Assembly: GCA_018894495.1 (NCBI GenBank)
Contig: JAHIOY010000037.1
Coordinates: 1-6,846, forward strand
Direction of reading: 5' to 3'
DNA from: Patescibacteria group bacterium
GTDB taxonomy: Bacteria; Patescibacteriota; Minisyncoccia; Minisyncoccales; JAHIOY01
DNA: 6,846 nucleotides
The notes below the pieces were generated by a model. That model was not told the origin of the DNA, did no database searches, and saw only the letters and a program-made list of their open reading frames with translations. The first letter of the stretch is position 1. Each line of letters begins with the position of its first letter. Shown here in pieces: positions 1 to 4,788 of the stretch. The position numbers were made by a program, and so were the translations under genes.

Positions 1-1
1 A

Positions 2-208
2 CCAGCCAAACCAAGCCAGAAACAAATAATCCAAAAACAACTTGAGGAATTAGAGGTATTAAGAAATGAAAACGCCACCTTAACTGAAAAAGAAATTCAA
101 GCCCAACTCAAAGAATTAAATACCCTTCAGAAAAAAACCAAACCCCTTTCCGAAGAAGAGATCCAAAAGCAATTAGAGGAATTAGATAAATTAAGGTCGA
201 CACAATAA
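2..208 (+). CDS. C-terminal end of a protein with coiled-coil-like repeats (5' truncated)
   Basis: This is an open frame running in from the left edge and ending at TAA 206-208, giving 68 residues. It holds three imperfect copies of a Glu/Gln/Leu-rich motif: IIQKQLEELEVLR, EIQAQLKELNTLQ and EIQKQLEELDKLR. The first and last are nearly identical, and short Lys/Pro/Ser/Thr-rich linkers such as KKTKPLSEE separate the units. The regular spacing of Leu and Ile with charged residues between suggests amphipathic helices or short coiled coils. The start and any N-terminal domain lie outside the window, so no function can be assigned. Tandem motifs of this kind are familiar to me as C-terminal tails of Patescibacteria surface or secreted proteins, but that is recollection. 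The lack of internal stops and the clear protein periodicity make it a real coding end. Confidence 0.7.
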   Translation, partial: PAKPSQKQIIQKQLEELEVLRNENATLTEKEIQAQLKELNTLQKKTKPLSEEEIQKQLEELDKLRSTQ

Positions 209-215
209 ATAAATT

Positions 216-246
216 GGAATTGGTTGAGGTCTAACCTCAACGTTCC
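216..246. repeat. REP-like hairpin element, copy 1
   Basis: The core gttgaggtctaacctcaac (223-241) is a perfect 8-bp inverted repeat with a 3-nt loop. Outside it, ggaa (216-219) can pair with ttcc (243-246), leaving unpaired bases on each side. The same 19-nt core recurs at 1692-1710, so this is a dispersed element. There is no T tract after it, so it is not a typical intrinsic terminator. Confidence 0.75.
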
Positions 247-267
247 TCTAACCTCAACGTTCCTCTA
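234..267. repeat. 17-bp tandem duplication
   Basis: The unit acctcaacgttcctcta occurs twice in perfect head-to-tail order, at 234-250 and 251-267. The first copy includes the right arm of the hairpin element at 216-246, so the duplication gives that element a second possible right arm. It looks like local slippage of the hairpin's 3' half. Confidence 0.9.
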
Positions 268-277
268 ATTAAAGACA

Positions 278-344
278 GTTTAAAAATTAAATCATTAAAA
301 ATTATTTAAAAATTAGAAATTAAAAATTAAAAATTTTAAAAACT
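278..344. repeat. AT-only low-complexity leader with repeated TAAAAATTA
   Basis: The leader before the gene at 345 is almost pure A/T. It holds TAAAAATTA at 281-289, 296-304, 307-315 and 321-329, plus a near copy at 328-336. There is no recognisable Shine-Dalgarno site. It probably contains the promoter of the downstream gene, but many -10-like TAAAAT/TTAAAA strings compete and I cannot choose one. Confidence 0.6.
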
Positions 345-1088
345 ATGTCTAAAAATAAGAAATCTATTTTCTTGGCTGGCTTGCCAGCCATCGTTATTGC
401 CACTTTCCTTGTGGTGGCTATCATCTACGCATGGACAGAACCAACCGCTTCTCCTCCAGGCGGCAATGTGCCAGCTCCACTTAATGTTGGGACTGACACC
501 CAAACAAAACAGGGCCCCTTGGCCTTGAATGCCTCTGGCACTTCACCCACTGGCTTAATTGTTAATCGTGATGCAATTTTTCTTAATGGCAATGTCGGCA
601 TCGGGACGCCGGCGCCGGAAGCCAAACTTGATGTAGCGGGTCCGCTTAAACTTCTTCCTATGGCGGCGCAGCCATTTGCGTGCGCAGTTGCAAAGAAAGG
701 CGCCCTCTATTTTAACAGCGGAACAAACAAGCATATGATGTGCAACGGCGCGGCTTGGGTGGATTATACGGGACCTACAGGCGCTACTGGACCTACCGGC
801 GCTACAGGACCTACTGGCGCTACTGGAGCAACAGGCGCTACTGGACCTACTGGCGCTACTGGAGCAACAGGCGCAACCGGTCCGGCAGGAGCAACGGGAG
901 CAGTAGGACCGCAGGGACCAAGCAGCGGGTGCAATTTACTGTCAATACAATGCAGCAACGGCTCCTGGTACAATACTAGTGTCTTTTGTTCATCCGGCAA
1001 AGTAGGAAGTGCTGGTATCCTACAGTGTCCAGCGGGGACGTATCAAATTGGTACCTCAATCCAAATCTACATACCAGCTATTCCATAG
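345..1088 (+). CDS. membrane-anchored collagen-like surface protein
   Basis: This 247-residue protein starts at ATG 345. A short Lys-rich head (MSKNKK) precedes a hydrophobic segment at about residues 8-29, which acts as a signal anchor with the rest outside the cell. Then come a Pro/Gly block WTEPTASPPGGNVPAPLNVG (30-49) and GNVGIGTPAPEAKLDVAG (82-99), a motif typical of Parcubacteria surface and tail-fibre-like proteins. Residues 143-193 form 17 uninterrupted Gly-X-Y triplets, mostly GPT and GAT, expected to form a collagen-like triple helix. A Cys-containing tail follows (Cys196, 203, 215, 228), with Cys113 and 133 before the tract, so disulphide-linked trimers are possible. Surface display or attachment is inferred from this architecture, not demonstrated. 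The following gene starts 35 nt downstream and may be cotranscribed. Thr fills many Y positions, as in other bacterial collagens that lack prolyl hydroxylation. Confidence 0.85.
   Translation: MSKNKKSIFLAGLPAIVIATFLVVAIIYAWTEPTASPPGGNVPAPLNVGTDTQTKQGPLALNASGTSPTGLIVNRDAIFLNGNVGIGTPAPEAKLDVAGPLKLLPMAAQPFACAVAKKGALYFNSGTNKHMMCNGAAWVDYTGPTGATGPTGATGPTGATGATGATGPTGATGATGATGPAGATGAVGPQGPSSGCNLLSIQCSNGSWYNTSVFCSSGKVGSAGILQCPAGTYQIGTSIQIYIPAIP
771..923 (+). repeat. 18-nt tandem repeat encoding the Gly-X-Y tract
   Basis: About eight and a half 18-nt units of the form ggacctacaggcgctact, each encoding two Gly-X-Y triplets, run head to tail. Units two to six differ mainly at third codon positions or by swapping ggacct for ggagca. 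The last units are more diverged (GPA, GAV, GPQ, GPS). Such tracts readily gain or lose units, so its length may vary between strains. Confidence 0.85.
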
Positions 1089-1105
1089 AATATCATTGAA
1101 AATAA

Positions 1106-1113
1106 AAGAGGAG
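1106..1113 (+). promoter_or_regulatory. Shine-Dalgarno site for the gene at 1124
   Basis: The string aagaggag lies 10 nt before ATG 1124. It is the clearest ribosome binding site in the window, since most other starts here have none. It fixes the start choice and permits translation from a message shared with the collagen-like gene. Confidence 0.7.
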
Positions 1114-1123
1114 AATAAATTTT

Positions 1124-1672
1124 ATGGATCACACAAGAATTTCAAAAATAATTACAGCAGCTCTTATCGTTGCCGCATTTTTCGCAGGAACTTACAGTGT
1201 TGACAAGGCAGCTATTGAGCAGAAAGGCTACGATGTGGGCTATTCTGCAGGATACAAGACCGCATGGGACAAGGCAACAGCAATAGTTGATTCCGCCAGT
1301 GCGCCGATATTTCCGCAGCCAAAAGATATATATTCAATAAGCGGAAAAATCCAAAGCATTTCGGCTTCGGGCAATTCACTTGCTATCGAGGCTGACCCAG
1401 TTTCCTCAAATCCGCTTTCGGCCGATTCAAAGCCAACGATAAGGACTGTAAAAATAACCCCCTCAACGAAAATTGTAAAAATTAAGGTAAAAACCCCGGA
1501 AGAAATTCAAGCAATGAGCGAACAAAATCAAACGGGTCAACCGACGACACCCTTTTCAGAAGAGGAAATAACTTTTAGCCAACTCAAACAGGGCGATGTA
1601 ATAACCGTAACTTCCGACAAGAACATCAAAAGAGAAATGGAAATCATTGCCCTGAAAATTGAGCTTCAGTAG
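1124..1672 (+). CDS. membrane-anchored protein with DUF5666-like C-terminal domain
   Basis: This 182-residue protein starts at ATG 1124 behind a good ribosome binding site. Residues 6-24 form one hydrophobic helix, an uncleaved anchor or signal peptide. A short segment GYDVGYSAGYKTAWD (35-49) with Gly/Tyr spacing and a low-complexity linker follow. From about residue 69 to the end the pattern is a small beta domain: ISGKIQSIS, then SLAIEAD, then a TVKITPSTKIVKIK strand pair, then EITFSQLKQGDVITVTS, then EIIALKIEL. This order (Gly-Lys-Ile opening, a T-K-I strand, and Leu-x-x-GD-x-I-x-V) resembles the OB-like DUF5666 family, found mainly in exported proteins of unknown role. The hydrophilic insertion at about 126-145, rich in Gln/Ser/Thr, looks like a loop. 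Export is well supported; molecular function is unknown. It lies 35 nt after the collagen-like gene and may share its transcript. Confidence 0.8.
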   Translation: MDHTRISKIITAALIVAAFFAGTYSVDKAAIEQKGYDVGYSAGYKTAWDKATAIVDSASAPIFPQPKDIYSISGKIQSISASGNSLAIEADPVSSNPLSADSKPTIRTVKITPSTKIVKIKVKTPEEIQAMSEQNQTGQPTTPFSEEEITFSQLKQGDVITVTSDKNIKREMEIIALKIELQ

Positions 1673-1686
1673 AAATGGAAAAATGA

Positions 1687-1717
1687 GGAATGTTGAGGTC
1701 TAACCTCAACCGATTCC
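1687..1717. repeat. REP-like hairpin element, copy 2
   Basis: This copy has the same 19-nt core as 223-241, at 1692-1710. It is flanked by ggaat (1687-1691) and attcc (1713-1717), which extend the stem to 13 bp with a 2-nt bulge at 1711-1712. The bulge lies on the right here and on the left in copy 1, so the two 31-nt copies look oppositely oriented. Together they bracket the gene pair 345-1672. Confidence 0.75.
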
Positions 1718-1735
1718 AAGGTAAAATAGCAAAAC

Positions 1736-1758
1736 TGACAGAGGCCCGTCCTCTGTCA
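1736..1758. terminator. 9-bp hairpin, possible terminator after the 1124 gene
   Basis: The arms tgacagagg (1736-1744) and cctctgtca (1750-1758) are perfectly complementary around a 5-nt loop. The sequence after it is only moderately T-rich (ttaattttct at 1761-1770), so termination is plausible but not certain. It sits just upstream of the toxin-antitoxin promoter and would insulate that unit. It could instead be another REP-like palindrome. Confidence 0.5.
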
Positions 1759-1773
1759 ACTTAATTTTCTCGT

Positions 1774-1801
1774 TTGACTTTTGGTTTTTATTCGTGATAA
1801 T
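1774..1801 (+). promoter_or_regulatory. promoter of the toxin-antitoxin unit
   Basis: A TTGACT -35 box (1774-1779) and a GATAAT -10 box (1796-1801) are 16 nt apart, close to the sigma-70 consensus. The antitoxin ATG follows only 9 nt after the -10 box, so the transcript should begin at or just before the start codon, with no room for a ribosome binding site. Confidence 0.7.
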
Positions 1802-1810
1802 ATAAAAAAT

Positions 1811-1990
1811 ATGACTACTATTACTATTCCAAAAGAAATTGCAAAAAGGGGCGATTTAGTTTTAATACCCAAAAGCGAATATGAGGAGTTTTTAAAATTG
1901 CGAGAGCAAAGAGAGTGGGAGGAGAAAGATACTGATGAAGCAATTGAGATTTTTAAAGAAGAAAAAAAGAAAAAAAATTTATTAAAATAA
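1811..1990 (+). CDS. type II antitoxin, small acidic/basic helical protein
   Basis: This 59-residue protein starts at ATG 1811. A TTG at 1781 in the same frame falls inside the promoter and is rejected. Residues 3-20 (TITIPKEIAKRGDLVLIP) read as a short beta-hairpin DNA-binding head of AbrB/SpoVT type. They are followed by SEYEEFLKLREQRE (22-35), a motif common in Phd/RelB-like antitoxins. The C-terminal part is a highly charged helix (DEAIEIFKEEKKKKN), which in such systems wraps around and inhibits the toxin. The toxin-like gene begins 30 nt downstream, the usual antitoxin-first order. By family precedent it would neutralise the toxin and repress its own promoter through the DNA-binding head. 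The exact family is uncertain, since the head and middle match different antitoxin classes. Confidence 0.75.
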   Translation: MTTITIPKEIAKRGDLVLIPKSEYEEFLKLREQREWEEKDTDEAIEIFKEEKKKKNLLK

Positions 1991-1994
1991 AATC

Positions 1995-2014
1995 GTTAGC
2001 CGAGCTTGACTAAC
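1995..2014. repeat. short imperfect palindrome between antitoxin and toxin
   Basis: gttag (1995-1999) pairs with ctaac (2010-2014). After one c-a mismatch, c2001 pairs with g2008, leaving the loop gagctt. It fills most of the 30-nt gap and replaces any ribosome binding site for the toxin. It may be a REP-like remnant or a translational control hairpin that keeps toxin output low. Confidence 0.45.
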
Positions 2015-2020
2015 TGGTTT

Positions 2021-2293
2021 ATGGAAATTTATCTTACTTCGAAATTCCGAAAGGTTTATAAAAAATTGCCAACCCACATAAAAGAGAAAGCAAAAGAAAA
2101 AGAGAAAATTTTTAGGAAGAATCCTTTCAATCATATTTTAGAAACTCATCTCCTTCATGGGAAATATAAAGGTTATTGGGCTTTTTCAGTTGATTATTCT
2201 TATTCTTATAGAATAATGTTTAAATTTTTGGATGCCACTAAAACAAAGGTGGCTTTCAATCTGGTCAATTGCTTTTTTCTAAAAATTTGCTAA
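2021..2293 (+). CDS. RelE/YafQ-like type II toxin with atypical C-terminus
   Basis: This 90-residue protein starts at ATG 2021. A TTG at 2006 lies inside the intergenic palindrome and is less likely. The sequence follows the RelE/ParE fold seen in YafQ-like mRNA interferases: SKFRKVYKKLP (7-17), a Lys/Glu-rich helix ending in FRKNPF (31-36), THLLHGKYKGYWAFSVD (42-58), then YRIMFKF (63-69). His43, His46 and Arg64 are candidate active-site residues. Family members usually end in a strand with a Gly-Thr/Ser-His-Asp motif followed by Tyr. Here the end is VAFNLVNCFFLKIC, with no such motif, and the stop codon abuts a large inverted repeat. A TATTCT duplication (2195-2206) also adds two residues in SYSYR. 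The protein may be attenuated or inactive. It is probably cotranscribed with the antitoxin. Confidence 0.75.
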   Translation: MEIYLTSKFRKVYKKLPTHIKEKAKEKEKIFRKNPFNHILETHLLHGKYKGYWAFSVDYSYSYRIMFKFLDATKTKVAFNLVNCFFLKIC

Positions 2294-2355
2294 ACCCGGT
2301 TAGAAATTTTAAGAAAGAGTTTTTATTTGACTTGATTTTAAATTTCTAACGGGGT
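2294..2355. repeat. 62-nt inverted repeat upstream of the HMG-CoA synthase gene
   Basis: gttagaaattt (2299-2309) is perfectly complementary to aaatttctaac (2340-2350). Beyond one mismatch, accc (2294-2297) pairs with gggt (2352-2355). The loop is 30 nt and contains promoter sequence. The left edge begins at the base after the toxin stop codon, and the right edge overlaps the first base of the -10 box of the next gene. Confidence 0.75.
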
Positions 2356-2360
2356 AAAAT
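2332..2360 (+). promoter_or_regulatory. promoter of the HMG-CoA synthase-thiolase operon
   Basis: TTGATT (2332-2337) and TAAAAT (2355-2360) are 17 nt apart, the ideal sigma-70 spacing. ATG 2368 lies 7 nt after the -10 box, predicting a leaderless message. The spacer and part of the -35 side belong to the inverted repeat at 2294-2355. Confidence 0.65.
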
Positions 2361-2367
2361 TTATTTT

Positions 2368-3564
2368 ATGAAAAAAAACAATATTCCCAAAGTTGGCATA
2401 TCTCAAATAGGGGTGGTAATTCCGAGACATTTTGTGTCTTTGGAAGAATTGGCTAAAAATAGAAAAATGCCGCCTGACTATGTAACAAAGGGCCTCGGCG
2501 TTTTTCAAGCCAGGATTCCTTATGAAAAACCAATTGAGGATTTGGCTGTTGAGGCAATTCAAAAAATTGATTACCAAAACGTTGAGAGATTTTATGTCGG
2601 CACCGAGTCAGACCCTGACCTTTCCAAGCCCTTTAGCGTCAGAATTATCAATCAGAAACTGGGATTAAAGGCAATTCCTTTTCAATATAAATTTGCCTGT
2701 CTGAGCGGAGTAGAGGCCTTGATTTCTGCTTGCGAGTACAGCGTAGCCAACCAGGGAAAGCCGGCTGTTGCATTGGCGGTTGACCGTTCTATTTATCGGG
2801 AAACAGACGCCGGGGCAGAAATGACCCAGGGCTGCGCCGCAGTAGCAATGAGAGTAGAAATGAACCCAAAGATTTTGCTCTTGGATTATCAAAATTTTGG
2901 CCAATTTGCGGCTGATATAGACGATTTTAAGGTGCCGGGTCCATCTTTTCCCTTCCCTGAGGTTAATGGAGAACTGACAAAGTCAGCTTATTTGGGTTGC
3001 CAAAAGGCGGCTTTGGAGGACTGGGAAAGCAAAAATCCAGAACTTTTAAAAGGACTTAAAAAAGAAAGAAAATCGCTTCTGGAAGGGCTGAACTTTTTCA
3101 TTATGCACACTCCCTTTCCCAAAATGGTTGAATGGGTGGCGGCTGTTTTTTGGCGTCATGAGAGACGAAAAGAACAACCCCATCTAACCTTGACTGAGTG
3201 TATTAAAAATCCCGAGCTTTTTAAGGACTACAAAAAGGACTTAGACCAAGTTAGGAAATTGCCTGAATTTCAAAATTTTTTTGAAAGAAAAGTAAAACCC
3301 GGCTTAAAATACAATCCTTACATTGGCAATTCTTACACCTGTTCAATTTTTATCTCTTTGCTTTCTATTTTAGAAAAGAGCAAAAAAGGTCAGAAAATCG
3401 GAATGTCGGGCTACGGAAGCGGCGCCGGCTCTATCTGCTTGAGAGCCATAGCCGTAAATGATGGTTTCAAAAGCGACCTTGGGAAACAATTAAAAAAAGG
3501 AGAAAAATTGACCCTTGAAGAATACGAGAAGTGGAGGGGAAAACAAAAGCCAATATGTTTATAA
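2368..3564 (+). CDS. hydroxymethylglutaryl-CoA synthase
   Basis: This 398-residue enzyme condenses acetyl-CoA with acetoacetyl-CoA to HMG-CoA, the second step of the mevalonate route to isoprenoids. It starts at ATG 2368, just behind a promoter and with no ribosome binding site. The thiolase-fold HMG-CoA synthase landmarks are in order: DYVTKGLGV (37-45), VERFYVGTESDPDLSKPFS (72-90) with the general base Glu80, YKFACLSGVEAL (107-118) with the acyl-accepting Cys111, MHTPFPKM (246-253) with His247, NPYIGNSYTCS (316-326), and GYGSGAGS (348-355). The Glu-Cys-His triad is complete. It is longer than typical archaeal enzymes of about 350 residues, mainly through a charged stretch at about 262-312 and a Lys-rich tail. 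The thiolase gene overlaps its last 10 nt, so the two are translationally coupled. KAS III is the main alternative, but the Asp-Pro-Asp-Leu-Ser-Lys-Pro segment favours HMG-CoA synthase. Confidence 0.9.
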   Translation: MKKNNIPKVGISQIGVVIPRHFVSLEELAKNRKMPPDYVTKGLGVFQARIPYEKPIEDLAVEAIQKIDYQNVERFYVGTESDPDLSKPFSVRIINQKLGLKAIPFQYKFACLSGVEALISACEYSVANQGKPAVALAVDRSIYRETDAGAEMTQGCAAVAMRVEMNPKILLLDYQNFGQFAADIDDFKVPGPSFPFPEVNGELTKSAYLGCQKAALEDWESKNPELLKGLKKERKSLLEGLNFFIMHTPFPKMVEWVAAVFWRHERRKEQPHLTLTECIKNPELFKDYKKDLDQVRKLPEFQNFFERKVKPGLKYNPYIGNSYTCSIFISLLSILEKSKKGQKIGMSGYGSGAGSICLRAIAVNDGFKSDLGKQLKKGEKLTLEEYEKWRGKQKPICL

Positions 3565-4712
3565 AAGGAGTGGGAATGACAAAATTTGATTATACCCAGA
3601 AGCCATGGTGGAGTTTTGCTTTTGAGGCGGCAACGGAGGCGTTGGAAGACGCCAAAATGAAAATTTCTGACATTGAGGCCATTGTTTTAACTACTATGTC
3701 CAGTTCCGACGGAGTAAGCGAGCACCAGACCCATAAGACCTCTTTGATTTCCGATTTATTTAAAACAAACGTTCCGATTATTGAGACACCTTCGGTCTGC
3801 TCAGGTGGCGGAGTGGCTTTTTGGACCGCCAATCACTTAAAGGGCTTTAAACATATTTTGGTTTTGAGCGGCGAAAAATTAGTTGATAATAAAAGCGAAG
3901 CGATTACCCACCTTATATTGTCGGCCGCAGAAAGAGTGTTAGAGCAGACAGAGGGAATGCTTTTTCCGGTTCAGAACGCCTTGGTCTGGCAGCAATATGC
4001 GCAAAAATATGGCGCGACAATGGATGATTTGGCTTTGATTGCTTATAAAAATCATCAAAATGCGGCCTTAAATCCCAAGGCATACTATTATAAAAGACCT
4101 GTTTCTTTAGAACAAATAAAAAATTCGCCGGTTGTCGCTTCTCCTTTCCGTGTTTTTGATTGCTCTTTATCTGTAAACGGGGGAGCGGCAGTGATTATTT
4201 CTCAAGAAAAAACCGCCGCCAGAGGCGAGCCTCGCCAAGGGCGGGATATTGAAGTTGCGGGTTCCGGCTTTGCCACTGACGAGCTTTTAACCTTTGGCAG
4301 AGATGACATCACCCATTTTAAAGCGACGCGGCTGGCGGCTGAAAAGGCGTATCAAGAAGCCAGAGTTAAGCCGCAGGATATTAATGTTGCCGAAGTTCAT
4401 GACGCCTTTACTTCAATTGAATTATTTTCTTATGAGGATTTGGGTTTTGCCGAAATTGGCAAAGGAGCAGAATTAATCAGGTCGGGCAAATTAAATTTAG
4501 ACGGTCAATTGCCGGTGAACACCTCGGGCGGTTTAAAAGCCAAGGGCCACCCGATTTCGGTTACCGGCCTGGCCCAGGTTTATGAAATTACTAACCAGCT
4601 CAGAGGGAAATGCGGAGAACGGCAAGTAAAGCCCCTGCCCAAAATTGGCCTTTGTCATAACATTGGCGGAACAGGCGGCAGCGTCACGGTTCACATTTTA
4701 AGAGGGAAATGA
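3555..4712 (+). CDS. archaeal-type (SCP2-like) acetoacetyl-CoA thiolase
   Basis: This 385-residue enzyme should condense two acetyl-CoA to acetoacetyl-CoA and feed the synthase encoded just upstream. ATG 3555 is chosen because it gives the family N-terminus FIKGVGMTKF. GTG 3531 adds only non-conserved residues. ATG 3576, although 5 nt after a good ggag, would cut off the first beta strand. Landmarks: nucleophile Cys82 in SVCSGGGVAF, EVHDAFTSIELFSYEDLGF (280-298), GLKAKGHPISVTG (326-338) with catalytic His332, and GLCHNIGGTGG (365-375). This layout matches the non-decarboxylating archaeal thiolases that complex with HMG-CoA synthase through a DUF35 protein. No DUF35 gene follows, and the TGA stop overlaps the first bases of the RAYT repeat array. 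Residues 221-230 (AARGEPRQGR) are encoded by a GC-rich hairpin that looks inserted. Confidence 0.9.
   Translation: MFIKGVGMTKFDYTQKPWWSFAFEAATEALEDAKMKISDIEAIVLTTMSSSDGVSEHQTHKTSLISDLFKTNVPIIETPSVCSGGGVAFWTANHLKGFKHILVLSGEKLVDNKSEAITHLILSAAERVLEQTEGMLFPVQNALVWQQYAQKYGATMDDLALIAYKNHQNAALNPKAYYYKRPVSLEQIKNSPVVASPFRVFDCSLSVNGGAAVIISQEKTAARGEPRQGRDIEVAGSGFATDELLTFGRDDITHFKATRLAAEKAYQEARVKPQDINVAEVHDAFTSIELFSYEDLGFAEIGKGAELIRSGKLNLDGQLPVNTSGGLKAKGHPISVTGLAQVYEITNQLRGKCGERQVKPLPKIGLCHNIGGTGGSVTVHILRGK
4216..4244. repeat. GC-rich symmetric hairpin inside the thiolase gene
   Basis: This is a 29-nt palindrome. ccgcc (4216-4220) pairs with ggcgg (4240-4244) and ggcgag (4224-4229) pairs with ctcgcc (4231-4236). 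Equal 3-nt internal loops lie at 4221-4223 and 4237-4239, with one central base. It spans codons 221-230 in a variable surface loop and keeps the frame. Its composition is much more GC-rich than the surrounding gene, which suggests an acquired REP-like element. Confidence 0.7.
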
Positions 4713-4788
4713 GGGACTGTCCCTCTCCTGTCCCTCTCCTGTCCCTCTCCTGTCCCTCAACAACAACTCCTGTCCCTCAACAACAACT
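4711..4788. repeat. RAYT-associated repeat array, upstream side
   Basis: The array opens with the palindrome gagggactgtccctc (4711-4725). Overlapping it are three units of an 11-nt repeat, ctgtccctctc, at 4717-4727, 4728-4738 and 4739-4749. Two perfect copies of the 20-nt unit cctgtccctcaacaacaact follow, at 4749-4768 and 4769-4788. The array starts within the thiolase stop codon and ends at the base before the transposase ATG, so it also serves as that gene's leader. It contains no ribosome binding site. Confidence 0.9.

Noticed and set aside
609..618. Perfect palindrome ccggcgccgg in the collagen-like gene
   Set aside because: It is only 10 bp with no loop and lies in codons for Thr-Pro-Ala-Pro-Glu. 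It is within what GC-rich codon choice could give by chance.
764..1000. Minus-strand frame opposite the collagen-like tract, rich in Gly-Pro-Val-Ala-Pro repeats
   Set aside because: It is the mirror of the 18-nt tandem repeat of the plus-strand gene, which has a signal anchor and family motifs. The minus frame has no promoter or ribosome binding site.
3576..3578. Alternative thiolase start with ggag 5 nt upstream
   Set aside because: It would remove the conserved first strand FIKGVG found in thiolases of this type, so ATG 3555 is preferred despite its weaker ribosome binding site.
4717..4788. Possible CRISPR array
   Set aside because: The 11-nt and 20-nt units are directly adjacent, with no unique spacers and no cas genes. 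They are RAYT-associated tandem repeats.
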